Origin: Actinomadura soli
Lineage (GTDB): Bacteria > Actinomycetota > Actinomycetes > Streptosporangiales > Streptosporangiaceae
DNA length: 45,789 nucleotides
NCBI RefSeq assembly: GCF_005889715.1
Contig: NZ_VCKW01000039.1
Location: forward strand, 1-45,789
Direction: 5' to 3'
The first letter of the stretch is position 1. Each line of letters starts with the position of its first letter. Under the pieces are notes generated by a model, which was not told the origin of the DNA, did not search any database, and was given only the letters and a program-made list of their open reading frames with translations. The translations under genes were made by a program, and so were the position numbers. Shown piece after piece: positions 27,911 through 35,529 of this stretch.

Positions 27911-29005
27911 ATGAACCCGTCTCCCCATGCCCAGAGCGCCACGCAGCAGGAAACGAAGCAGGAAACACAGCACGCCGTGAAACCCCGCAGCGATTCCGGT
28001 GAACGCACCTGGCCGGCGGTGTCGGTGGTGATGCCGGTCCTCAACGAGCAGCGGCATCTGGCCGACGCCGTCCGCGGCATCCTGACCCAGGACTACCCGG
28101 GCGAGCTCGAACTCGTCCTCGCGGTCGGGCCGTCCCGCGACCGGACCGAGGAGATCGCCCGCAAGCTCGCCGCCGAGGACCCGCGCGTCCTGGTGGTCGC
28201 GAACCCGACCGGCCGCACCCCGCAGGGCCTCAACATCGCGATCAAGGCGTCGCAGTACTCGATCATCGTCCGGGTGGACGGGCACTCGCTGCTCCCGGCC
28301 GACTACGTCCGCGCCGGCGTGGAGACGATGGAGGAGACCGGCGCCGACAACGTCGGCGGGATCATGGCGGCCGAGGGCGTCACCGCGTTCGAGAAGGCCG
28401 TCGCGCGGGCGATGACGTCCAAGCTGGGCGTCGGGAACGCCCGCTTCCACACCGGCGGCGAGGCGGGCGACGTCGAGACCGTGTACCTCGGGACGTTCCG
28501 CCGCAGCGCGCTGGACCGCGTCGGCGGCTACGACGAGACGTTCACCCGCGCGCAGGACTGGGAGATGAACCACCGCATCCGGCAGACCGGCGGCCGGGTG
28601 TTCTTCACGCCGCGGATGCGGGTCACCTACCGTCCGCGCCCCAACCTGCGGGCCCTCGCCAAGCAGTACTTCCACACGGGCCGCTGGCGGCGCGTCGTCG
28701 GGCGCGAGCACCAGGGCACGCTGAACCTGCGCTACCTGGCGCCGCCGATCGCCGTGGTGGCGATGGCCGCCGGCGCGGTCGCCGGCGCGTTCGGGTTCTG
28801 GCCCGGCTGGATCGTGCCCGGCGGGTACGCGGCCGCGATGATCGCCGGGGCGGTGGTGGAGGGGCGCGGGCTGCCGCCGTCCGCCTGGGCGCGCCTGCCG
28901 CTCGTGTACGCCACCATGCACGTGACCTGGGGCGTCGGCTTCCTGACGAGCCCGCCGCGGCTCGGCCAGCCATCTCCGGTCAAACCGGGCGAGTCAGTGC
29001 AGTAA
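27911..29005 (+). CDS. Family 2 glycosyltransferase with C-terminal membrane segments
   Basis: GT-A-fold transferase of 364 residues. The nucleotide-sugar entry VSVVMPVLNEQRHLADAV is at about residue 38, the DxD equivalent is seen as VRVDGHS, and the acceptor-site ED motif as TRAQDWEMNHRIRQTGG. Two to three hydrophobic helices follow (about 280-330), so it works at the membrane, probably on a polyprenyl-linked acceptor. ATG 27911 is preferred; upstream in-frame sequence is the divergent promoter region. It diverges from the LCP gene, suggesting shared regulation of a surface-glycan pathway. Donor and product are unknown. Confidence 0.9.
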   Translation: MNPSPHAQSATQQETKQETQHAVKPRSDSGERTWPAVSVVMPVLNEQRHLADAVRGILTQDYPGELELVLAVGPSRDRTEEIARKLAAEDPRVLVVANPTGRTPQGLNIAIKASQYSIIVRVDGHSLLPADYVRAGVETMEETGADNVGGIMAAEGVTAFEKAVARAMTSKLGVGNARFHTGGEAGDVETVYLGTFRRSALDRVGGYDETFTRAQDWEMNHRIRQTGGRVFFTPRMRVTYRPRPNLRALAKQYFHTGRWRRVVGREHQGTLNLRYLAPPIAVVAMAAGAVAGAFGFWPGWIVPGGYAAAMIAGAVVEGRGLPPSAWARLPLVYATMHVTWGVGFLTSPPRLGQPSPVKPGESVQ

Positions 29006-29070
29006 CGGGCAGAAAACCCAAATCGACCTCCGAACCCGCGTGCCTTCGCGCCCGTCTCAGGGTTAGGTTT

Positions 29071-29088
29071 GGCGGGATCTCGCCCGCC
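29071..29088. terminator. Short GC hairpin after the GT2 gene
   Basis: GGCGGG / CCCGCC with loop ATCTCG lies 66 bases after the glycosyltransferase stop and 22 bases before the next start. The stem is short and no T-run follows; it might instead lie in the leader of the next gene. Confidence 0.3.
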
Positions 29089-29109
29089 GACCCGGTTTGG
29101 AGGGTGGCC

Positions 29110-29862
29110 ATGTCCAACGGAGCACGCCACGGCCTAGGTGCGATGGTCGGCCTGGTCGTGACGCCGATCATCGCCGCCTGCCTGATGTACGGGACGATGA
29201 GGCTCAGCTCTTTCATGCGGACCTTCTCCCTCCACGGAGACGACCGGTGGATCGGAGCGGGCGTGATGCTGCTCGCGGCCGTGCTCATCGGGCTGGTCGC
29301 GGGCTCGCGGGTGTCGCCGCTGGCCTCGCTGATCCCCGGCGCCGTCTACGGGGTCGTCGGCCTTCTCTGGGTCCTGGCTCCGCGCTGGAGCTTCGAGCAC
29401 GCCGGACGCGACGTGCTCCCCAAGGACCTCCGCTACGGGTACCTGACGCTCGGCCCCCTCGGTCTCTTCCTGGTGCTCGGCGTGGCGCTCGTGGTGGCGT
29501 CCGTCGCGCCGTCCCGCTGGCAGGCGCGTGCCGGGATGGGCGCCGCGCCTCGGTACGGAGCGCCGCCGCCCGCGCCGATGGGGCCGCCCCCCATGCACGG
29601 CGCCCCGCCGCCCATGGGGGCGCACCAGCCGCACCAGCCGCACCAGCCGCACCAGCCGCATCAGGCACCGCAAGCACCGCAGGCGCCGGGACAGAGTTCG
29701 CCGCCCTGGCAGGGGACGCCCCAGTACGGCCATGCGCCCGCCGCGTCCAACCCGCCTCCGCTGCCGCCCGCGTCCGAGAGGCCCAAGCCGTCCTCAGGAC
29801 CCGGGTCGGACGATGACGACGAGCCGGGCGAGTGGACGCGCATGTACGGCGGCAACCGCTGA
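29110..29862 (+). CDS. Membrane protein with Pro/His/Gln-rich cytoplasmic tail
   Basis: Unrecognised 250-residue protein. Four hydrophobic segments are evident: about residues 11-30, 51-67, 74-92 and 116-138. The remaining 110 residues are disordered, with PPP/MG-rich blocks, four HQP repeats and an acidic Ser/Asp stretch (SDDDDEPGEW) before the end. GGAGGG lies 5-6 bases before ATG 29110; GTG 29104 is also possible. The His-rich tail may bind metals or partner proteins, but there is no motif to assign a function. It is flanked by a GT2 gene and a convergent phosphodiesterase gene. Confidence 0.8.
   Translation: MSNGARHGLGAMVGLVVTPIIAACLMYGTMRLSSFMRTFSLHGDDRWIGAGVMLLAAVLIGLVAGSRVSPLASLIPGAVYGVVGLLWVLAPRWSFEHAGRDVLPKDLRYGYLTLGPLGLFLVLGVALVVASVAPSRWQARAGMGAAPRYGAPPPAPMGPPPMHGAPPPMGAHQPHQPHQPHQPHQAPQAPQAPGQSSPPWQGTPQYGHAPAASNPPPLPPASERPKPSSGPGSDDDDEPGEWTRMYGGNR
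29623..29658 (+). repeat. Four tandem copies of CACCAGCCG
   Basis: Four exact 9-base units encode His-Gln-Pro repeats in the tail of the membrane protein, followed by degenerate CATCAGGCACCG units. This is a likely site of copy-number variation. Confidence 0.9.
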
Positions 29863-29881
29863 CGCTCAGCGCCGCTGACGC

Positions 29882-30631
29882 TCAGAGCGCCGCGAGCACG
29901 CCGGGGACGTCGTTGACCACCATCGCGTCGAACCCGGCGGCCGCGTAGTCCGGGGCGGTCTCGGCGGTCGGGCACCAGACGACGGTCTCCAGGCCCGCCT
30001 TGTGCGCGACGTCCACGCAGTGCTCCAGCGGACGCAGCCGCGTGTCGGGATGGTCGATGCCGCACGACCCGGTGTGCACGCCGACGGCGTCCAGCCCGAG
30101 ACCGGCCGCGGCCGGGACGGCGTGCCACAGCGGGAACCGCAGCCACGTCAGCAGGCCCAGCGGGACGCCGGGCAGCCCGTCCCGCAGGAACGCCAGCAGC
30201 GACGGGTCGAACGACGTGACGAGCAGCCTGCGCCGCTTCGCCTCCCGCTTCAGCACCGGCAGCAGCAGCGCGCCGGTGCGGCGTGACGGGTCGTCCACCG
30301 CGTCCTCCAGGACGGTCTTGACGTCCACGTCGACGGCCACGTCCGGGGGCAGCGCGTCGAAGACGTCCGCGAGCCGGGGCAGGCCGCTCGCCGTGGCCGG
30401 CAGGTCCACCACGTGGTCGCCCTCGGACGTCGTCGGGTCGTGCCGCAGGACGAGATCGTCGTCGGCCGTCCGCGTCACGTCGATCTCGATCCAGGCCAGC
30501 CCCGCCTCCACGGCGGCGAGCATCGACGGCAGCGTGTTCTCGGCGACGGGCGCCCGCGCGCCCGGCGGCGTGAGGTCGCCCGACCCGTAGCCGCGGTGGC
30601 CGATGACGGTGGGCGTGCTCTCGAAGATCAA
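29882..30631 (-). CDS. Glycerophosphodiester phosphodiesterase family protein
   Basis: TIM-barrel GDPD enzyme of 249 residues, predicted to cleave glycerophosphodiesters to glycerol phosphate and an alcohol. Motifs: IGHRG at residue 9, ENTLPSM, WIEIDVTRTADDDLVLRHDP (Glu-x-Asp and His-Asp pairs of the active site, in one block of 20) and a C-terminal GFDAMVVNDVPGVL. No signal peptide, so it acts in the cytoplasm. The start is TTG 30629-30631, overlapping the stop of the cytidylyltransferase gene by four bases (TTGA), so the two are coupled. The pairing suggests turnover or recycling of a polyol-phosphate compound. Confidence 0.92.
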   Translation of the reverse strand: MIFESTPTVIGHRGYGSGDLTPPGARAPVAENTLPSMLAAVEAGLAWIEIDVTRTADDDLVLRHDPTTSEGDHVVDLPATASGLPRLADVFDALPPDVAVDVDVKTVLEDAVDDPSRRTGALLLPVLKREAKRRRLLVTSFDPSLLAFLRDGLPGVPLGLLTWLRFPLWHAVPAAAGLGLDAVGVHTGSCGIDHPDTRLRPLEHCVDVAHKAGLETVVWCPTAETAPDYAAAGFDAMVVNDVPGVLAAL

Positions 30632-31359
30632 GGGATGTCCCCGGTGGTGGGATGGCCTGTGGTGGGATGGCCGGTGGCGAGATGCTCGGCGACGACGGCG
30701 TCGAGAGGCTGGGTGACCTTGAGGTTGCGCTCGCTGCCCGCGACGACCCGGATCGGGACGTCCGGCAGGTAGCGGTGCACGATCCCGCAGTCGTCGGTCG
30801 CGCGCAGCTCCGGATCGGCGAGGGCCAGCTCGTACGCCTTGCGGATCGTGCCGAGCCGGAACCCCTGCGGGGTCTGGAACCGGCTCATCGTCTCGCGCGG
30901 CGGCATGGAGGCGATCAGGCCGTCCTCGACCACCACGATCGTGTCGGACGAGGGCACGCCCACCGCGACGGCGTCATGGGCGTCCAGCGCGTCCAGGACG
31001 CGGTCGATCACCGGGGCGTCCACGAACGGCCGGGCCGCGTCGTGGAACAGCACCCGGGTGTCGTCGGGACGGCCGTCCAGCGCGCGCAGCGCCGCGACCG
31101 TGGACGCGGTCCGGGTGTCGCCGCCCTCGATCACGGCCGCCGTCTTCCGGAACGGCGCGGCGATCGCGGCCGCCGCGCGAAGGTGCCCGGCCGCCATCAC
31201 GACCACCACCTCGCCGACGCCCGGATGCGCGTCGAACGCGCCGACCGCGTGCGCCAGGATCGGCCGCCCGCCGACCTCCACGAGCTGCTTGGGGCGCCCG
31301 GCGCCCATGCGCGCGCCGACCCCGCCGGCGAGCACCACCGCGACCGTCCGCGTCCCCAT
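30628..31359 (-). CDS. IspD/TarI-like CTP-dependent cytidylyltransferase
   Basis: A 243-residue GT-A-like nucleotidyltransferase: VVLAGGVGARMGAGRPKQL (CTP loop), IEGGDTRTASTVAAL, FHDAARPFVDAPVI, RFQTPQGFR, and GSERNLKVTQPLD. These fit both IspD (methylerythritol phosphate pathway) and TarI-type polyol-phosphate cytidylyltransferases; PRETMSRFQTPQ and the PKQ of the CTP loop look somewhat more TarI-like. Context (GDPD, a CDP-alcohol transferase and a polyol-phosphate dehydrogenase homologue next door) favours a CDP-polyol role, but a function as IspD is not excluded. GAGGAG precedes ATG 31357-31359. Its C-terminus carries a short GHPTT duplication. Confidence 0.85.
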   Translation of the reverse strand: MGTRTVAVVLAGGVGARMGAGRPKQLVEVGGRPILAHAVGAFDAHPGVGEVVVVMAAGHLRAAAAIAAPFRKTAAVIEGGDTRTASTVAALRALDGRPDDTRVLFHDAARPFVDAPVIDRVLDALDAHDAVAVGVPSSDTIVVVEDGLIASMPPRETMSRFQTPQGFRLGTIRKAYELALADPELRATDDCGIVHRYLPDVPIRVVAGSERNLKVTQPLDAVVAEHLATGHPTTGHPTTGDIP

Positions 31360-31490
31360 CTCTCCTCGATTTCCCGCGACACCCGGTCATCGGGCCACTA
31401 CGCTGTGCACCTGCCCATAGTCGTTCCGACCGGCCGGAGGCCCGATGCTCCAGGCGTCCCCGCGCGTTCGGCCGGTCACGCTCAACGTAC

Positions 31491-31509
31491 CGCCGGGCTC
31501 CGCCCGGCG
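31491..31509. other. Hairpin in the divergent leader region
   Basis: CGCCGGGC / GCCCGGCG, 8 bp perfect with a 3-base TCC loop, lies 44 bases before the GTG start of the first gene of the CDP-alcohol operon. It could be a leader structure for that operon. Confidence 0.35.
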
Positions 31510-31553
31510 CACGCCCCGCGACCATCCGCCCAGACCGAGAGGCGGCCGATGCC

Positions 31554-32114
31554 GTGGACGACCTCACGCCGGACACCGTATCGGCGATCTCCCTGGCCTT
31601 CGCGGTGCTCGCCGCGGTGTGGTTCTCGGACGGCACGCGCGGCGGCCTGGTCGCCGGGGCGCTGCTGCTGTGCGCCTCGGTCGTCCTCGGGGCCTTCCGG
31701 CCGGACGGCGGCGTCCTCGACCGGGCCGGTGAGTTCGCCGTGTACGCGGGCCTGACGGCCGGCGCGGCCGGGGCGGTCGGAGCCGCCGGAGCGGCCGTGC
31801 CCGGCGCGAACCTGTGGTGGGCGGCGACGGGCGCGGTGGCGCTGCTGTCCGTCCGGGACATGATGGACGCGTCCTACGCGGCGACCCGGCCCGGCCACTG
31901 GGAGCCGTCCGGCCAGGGCGCGACCGGCTGGGGCGGCGTGCTGCGGCGGGTCGGGAAGGGCCTCGGGCTGCCGCCCGGCGAGCGGCTCGCGCTGGTCTCG
32001 GTCACGGCCGCCGTCGCGGGCGCCCGGCCGACGTTCGCCGTGCTCCTCGCGTGGGCCTCGGCCGCGTCCACCGTCGTCCTCGCCGGACGCGCGGCAAGGT
32101 CTCTCGTGCGATGA
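31554..32114 (+). CDS. Degenerate CDP-alcohol transferase-like membrane protein
   Basis: A 186-residue hydrophobic protein from GTG 31554. Its first 70 residues resemble the N-terminus of CDP-alcohol phosphatidyltransferases (LTPDTVSAISLAFAVLAAV compares with SPNQLTYLMMLSGVAAGV of the active-looking enzyme at 34615). The catalytic D-x2-DG-x2-AR part is missing: the matching stretch reads ASVVLGAFR, followed by GGVLDRAGEF, where only the third aspartate survives and the fourth is Glu. I infer a non-catalytic paralogue or partner subunit. It overlaps the DUF5941-like gene by ATGA (32111-32114). Confidence 0.7.
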   Translation: MDDLTPDTVSAISLAFAVLAAVWFSDGTRGGLVAGALLLCASVVLGAFRPDGGVLDRAGEFAVYAGLTAGAAGAVGAAGAAVPGANLWWAATGAVALLSVRDMMDASYAATRPGHWEPSGQGATGWGGVLRRVGKGLGLPPGERLALVSVTAAVAGARPTFAVLLAWASAASTVVLAGRAARSLVR

Positions 32115-32776
32115 GGGCCGCCCTGACCACCAGGACGCTGTGGGCCTTCCGGGACGACGGCCCGGCGTCCCGCGCGCTCGGCCGGATGGCCGCCGGACGG
32201 CTCCCGCCGCTGCCCGCCGCCGTCCTCGCCGCCGCCGTGACGGGCGTGCTCCCGGCGCTGCGCGCTGACGGCGGACCGGCTCCGGCGCTGTTCGCCCCGG
32301 TCGTCGTCCTGCTGCTGACCGGGCCGTCCTCCGCGCACCCGCACAGCGGGCGGCTGGACTGGCTCGCACCGCCCATATTCCGCGGGATCGAGTATGGTTA
32401 CCTCGCCGTGTTGGGGTTCGCGCACTCCGTGTCGGCACCGCTCGTCTACGTGCTGATCGCGGTGCTCGCGCTCCATCACTACGACACCATGTGCCGTGTC
32501 CGCCGGGGGGCCCGGCCGCAGGAGTGGGTCGTCCTCGCCGGGCTCGGCTGGGAGGGCCGGATGCTGCTCGTGGCTCTCGCGGGCCTGTCCGGGTCCCTCC
32601 CGTTCGCGTACGCGGCGCTGGCCGCCTACCTTGGCGTGTTGTTCGGCAGTGAGAGCGTCCTCACGTGGACGCGGCGCGATCGCGGCCGTGACGCTGATGT
32701 GATCGTCGACTCGCGGGAGCACTGGTCCGGGGGTGTGGGGGGCGGCCCCCACAATGAAGAGAGAGGCAAAGCATGA
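32111..32776 (+). CDS. DUF5941-like integral membrane protein
   Basis: A 221-residue protein with about four hydrophobic segments (residues 37-52, 61-72, 93-120 and 147-180) and the recognisable core GIEYGYLAVLG, LHHYDTMCRVRRG and GLGWEGRMLLVAL, which I associate with DUF5941. No catalytic function is known. ATG 32111 overlaps the previous stop and its own stop overlaps the LicC-like gene by 4 bp (32773-32776). The C-terminal GVGGGPHNEER is encoded by a G/C palindrome also found upstream of ppc, suggesting that the repeat inserted into or extended the gene end. Confidence 0.72.
   Translation: MRAALTTRTLWAFRDDGPASRALGRMAAGRLPPLPAAVLAAAVTGVLPALRADGGPAPALFAPVVVLLLTGPSSAHPHSGRLDWLAPPIFRGIEYGYLAVLGFAHSVSAPLVYVLIAVLALHHYDTMCRVRRGARPQEWVVLAGLGWEGRMLLVALAGLSGSLPFAYAALAAYLGVLFGSESVLTWTRRDRGRDADVIVDSREHWSGGVGGGPHNEERGKA
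32734..32753. repeat. Palindrome related to the one at 14-35
   Basis: TGTGGGGG / CCCCCACA (8 bp) with spacer GCGG lies inside the 3' end of the DUF5941-like gene, 20 bases before the next start. GGGGGTGTGGGGGG at 32729-32742 is identical to 9-22 of the window. It could lie in the intercistronic mRNA as a stability element affecting translation of the LicC-like gene. Confidence 0.6.
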
Positions 32777-33516
32777 TCGGCATGGTGCTGGCGGCGGGCG
32801 CGGGCCGGAGGCTGCGGCCGTACACCGACACCCTCCCCAAGGCCCTCGTCCCCGTGGTCGAGAACGCGGACGGCGCGACGACCGTCCTCGACATCGCGCT
32901 CGGCAACTTCGCCGAGGTCGGGCTGACCGACGTCGTCATCGTCGTCGGCTACCGCGCCGGCGCGGTCGAGGAGCGCCAGGCCGGGCTGGAGGAGCGGTAC
33001 GGCGTGTCCATCACGCTCGTCCACAACGACAAGGCCGAGGAGTGGAACAACGCCTACTCCATGTGGCTGGCTCGGGATCACTTCTCCAAGGGCGTCCTCA
33101 TGGTGAACGGGGACACGGTCCATCCGGTGAGCGTCGAAAAGACACTATTGGCGAACCGCGGGCCTGACATCCTCCTCGCCGTGGACGATGTGAAAACTCT
33201 GGCTGACGAGGAGATGAAGATCATCCTCGACGACGCGGGGCACCTGAAGACCATCACCAAGCTGATGGACCCCTCCACCGCCAACGGCGAGTACATCGGC
33301 GCCACCCTCATCGAGCCCGCCGCCGCCGAGCCGCTCGCCGACGCCCTCAAGGCCACCTGGGAGCGGAACCCCGACCTCTACTACGAGGACGGCTACCAGG
33401 AGCACGTGAACCGGGGCGGCCGCATCGGCGTGGCCCCGATCGGCGACATCGAGTGGGTCGAGGTCGACGACCACGACGACCTGGAGAAGGCCCGCCGGAT
33501 CGCCAAGGGCTACTGA
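32773..33516 (+). CDS. LicC-like sugar/polyol-phosphate nucleotidyltransferase
   Basis: A 247-residue NTP-transferase with the signature MVLAAGAGRRLRPYTDTLPK at the N-terminus, NNAYSMWLAR (as in the phosphocholine and inositol-phosphate cytidylyltransferases), LMVNGDTV (metal-binding Asp) and a final EWVEVDDHDDLEKAR. It would condense CTP (or UTP/dTTP) with a phosphorylated alcohol. The neighbours, a polyol-phosphate dehydrogenase homologue and a CDP-alcohol transferase, make a CDP-alcohol product likely. ATG 32773 overlaps the DUF5941-like stop and is preceded by GAGAGAGG. The phosphate substrate cannot be read from sequence. Confidence 0.87.
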   Translation: MIGMVLAAGAGRRLRPYTDTLPKALVPVVENADGATTVLDIALGNFAEVGLTDVVIVVGYRAGAVEERQAGLEERYGVSITLVHNDKAEEWNNAYSMWLARDHFSKGVLMVNGDTVHPVSVEKTLLANRGPDILLAVDDVKTLADEEMKIILDDAGHLKTITKLMDPSTANGEYIGATLIEPAAAEPLADALKATWERNPDLYYEDGYQEHVNRGGRIGVAPIGDIEWVEVDDHDDLEKARRIAKGY

Positions 33517-33563
33517 CAAGGGCCACTGACCGGAAGCACGGGACGACCCGAGCGAGGAGGCTC

Positions 33564-34637
33564 ATGCCCCTGCTGACGCGGATGCTGAACGCGCCGCTGT
33601 CCATCGACGTGCGGCGCGGCGCCGTCGCGGGCCTCGGCGAGTTGCTCGCCGACAAGCGGATCGCCACCGAGGGGCGGGTCGCGATCGCGGTCGGCCCCGG
33701 GCAGGGCGACCAGATCGCCGAGCACGTCCGGCACTCCCTGTCGGCCTGCGAGGTGTACCGGGTCGAGGACGGCAGCGTCGACGCCGCCGTCGGCCTCGGC
33801 GCCAAGCTGCGCGCCGGGTCGTACGAGGCCGTCGTCGGGATCGGCGGCGGCCGGACGATCGACGCCACCAAGTACGCGGCGACGCTGTCCGGCATCCCGA
33901 TGGTGTCGGTCGCGACGAACCTGTCCCACGACGGGATCTGCTCCCCGGTGGCCTCGCTCGTCCACGACAAGGGCAAGGGCTCGTTCGGCGTGGTGATGCC
34001 GCTGGCGATGATCGTCGACCTCGACTACGTGCACGCCGCGCCGCCCCGCCTCGTCCGCGCCGGGATCGGCGACGTGGTGAGCAACTTCTCCGCCGTGGAC
34101 GACTGGCTGCTCGCCGCCGACGAATGCGGCGAGCGCGTCGACCGGATGGCGCTCACCGTGGCCCGCACCGCCGCGGAGGCGCTGCTGCACCAGCCCGCGT
34201 CGATCGAGTCGGACCGGTTCCTGACCGTCCTCGCGGAGGGGCTCGTCCTGTCCGGGATGGCGATGGCGTTCGCCGGCGACTCCCGTCCGGCGAGCGGCGG
34301 CGACCACGAGATCCTGCACGCCATCGACCAGCTCTTCCCCGGCACCGCCAACCACGGCGAGCTGGCCGGGATCGGCGCCGCGTTCTGCTACCACCTGCGC
34401 GCCACCCATCTCGGCTCCGGCGCGGACCGGCTGGCCGAGATCCTCACGTGCCTCGGCCGGCACGGCCTGCCGCGCCTGCCGAGCGATATCGGGCTGTCGG
34501 TCGACCAGTTCGCGGAGGCCGTCTGTCACGCCCCGCAGACCCGCCCCGGCCGCTATACGATCTTGGAACACCTCGGCCTCGACAAGGGCGCGACCCTCAA
34601 GGCGGTGGAAGAGTATGTCCAGGCCCATGGAGGCTGA
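33564..34637 (+). CDS. Glycerol-1-phosphate dehydrogenase-like iron/zinc ADH-family protein
   Basis: A 357-residue member of the DHQ-synthase/iron-containing alcohol dehydrogenase fold. GIGGGRTIDATKYAATLSG binds NAD(P)H; LSHDGICSPVASL (His122, Asp123) and GIGDVVSNFSAVDDWLLA resemble the archaeal EgsA glycerol-1-phosphate dehydrogenase blocks. Metal ligands are present as Asp170, His248 (GGDHEILH) and His264 (NHGELAGIG). It would reduce dihydroxyacetone phosphate or a similar ketose phosphate. RBS GAGGAGG precedes ATG 33564. Its 3' end overlaps the CDP-alcohol transferase gene by 23 bases. The substrate may be other than DHAP; bacterial relatives are few and mostly of the AraM type. Confidence 0.85.
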   Translation: MPLLTRMLNAPLSIDVRRGAVAGLGELLADKRIATEGRVAIAVGPGQGDQIAEHVRHSLSACEVYRVEDGSVDAAVGLGAKLRAGSYEAVVGIGGGRTIDATKYAATLSGIPMVSVATNLSHDGICSPVASLVHDKGKGSFGVVMPLAMIVDLDYVHAAPPRLVRAGIGDVVSNFSAVDDWLLAADECGERVDRMALTVARTAAEALLHQPASIESDRFLTVLAEGLVLSGMAMAFAGDSRPASGGDHEILHAIDQLFPGTANHGELAGIGAAFCYHLRATHLGSGADRLAEILTCLGRHGLPRLPSDIGLSVDQFAEAVCHAPQTRPGRYTILEHLGLDKGATLKAVEEYVQAHGG

Positions 34638-35529
34638 GATCCCCGGACGAAGCCGCTCCCCCGAACCCCCCGGCGACGCAGGACCCCCCGGTGGTGAGTC
34701 TCCCGGCGGTGAGCCCTCCGGTGGCGAGCCCCGGCCGCACCGCAAAGGCGCCGCTGTCGCCGACGTCCGCCGGTACGGGCAGCCGCCCGGCCTGAAGGAC
34801 CGGCGCAACGAGGAGCACTGGGCCGGCCGCCTCTACATGCGCGCCCTGTCCCCGTACTTCGCGTGGATCGCGCTGCGCCTCGGGTTCAGCCCCAACCAGC
34901 TCACCTATCTGATGATGCTGAGCGGCGTCGCCGCGGGCGTCGTGGTGTCGCTGCCCGCCTCCCCGGTGTGGACGGCAGTCGCCGGCGCCGTCCTCATCCA
35001 GATCTACCTGCTGCTCGACTGCGTGGACGGCGAGGTCGCCCGCTACCTCAGGCAGACGTCCGTGGCGGGGGTGTTCCTCGACCGCATCGGCCACTACCTA
35101 TCCGAGGTGTCGCTGCTCATCGGGCTCGGCTTCATGGCGCAGGGCGGCTGGGAGAACGGCGGCTGGGCCGAGCTCGGCCTCGTCGCCGCGCTCGGGGCAG
35201 CGCTGATCAAGGCGGAGACCGACAACGTCGTCGTCGCGCGGGCCAAGTCGGGCCTGCCCGCCGACCCGTCCGGTGGCGACCGCGCGCTGCGCCCCCGCTC
35301 GACGGGCATCGCCCTCGCCCGGCAGGCCGCGTCCACGCTGCGCTTCCACCGCATCATCGGCGCGGTCGAGCTGTCGCTGCTGATCCTCGCCGCCGCCCTG
35401 CTCGACTCCGTCTTCGGCGCCGACGGCCCCGTCGCGGTGCGGGTGCTGATGGTCACCGTCGCGGCGGTCGCCGTCCTGCAGACGCTCCTTCACCTGGTCA
35501 GCATCCTGGCCTCGCGGAGGCTGAAGTGA
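34615..35529 (+). CDS. CDP-alcohol phosphatidyltransferase family protein with D-to-H active-site change
   Basis: A 304-residue integral membrane transferase that should swap CMP of a CDP-alcohol for an acceptor. A disordered Pro/Gly/Ser tail of about 45 residues is followed by GLKDRRNEEHWAGRLYMR and about six membrane helices. The signature D-x2-DG-x2-AR-x8-G-x3-D-x3-D reads Asp135, Asp138-Gly139, Ala142-Arg143, Gly152, Asp156 and then His160 in place of the fourth Asp, which is the proposed catalytic base in characterised members. ATG 34615 overlaps the dehydrogenase gene; ATG 34627 is possible. GTGA overlap (35526) leads to the GT2 gene. Confidence 0.88.
   Translation: MSRPMEAEIPGRSRSPEPPGDAGPPGGESPGGEPSGGEPRPHRKGAAVADVRRYGQPPGLKDRRNEEHWAGRLYMRALSPYFAWIALRLGFSPNQLTYLMMLSGVAAGVVVSLPASPVWTAVAGAVLIQIYLLLDCVDGEVARYLRQTSVAGVFLDRIGHYLSEVSLLIGLGFMAQGGWENGGWAELGLVAALGAALIKAETDNVVVARAKSGLPADPSGGDRALRPRSTGIALARQAASTLRFHRIIGAVELSLLILAAALLDSVFGADGPVAVRVLMVTVAAVAVLQTLLHLVSILASRRLK

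Noticed and set aside
31554..32776. Frameshift splitting one gene into two
   Set aside because: The junction is a standard ATGA stop/start overlap, and each part keeps a sensible protein. A fused version in other species is possible but the break here looks natural.
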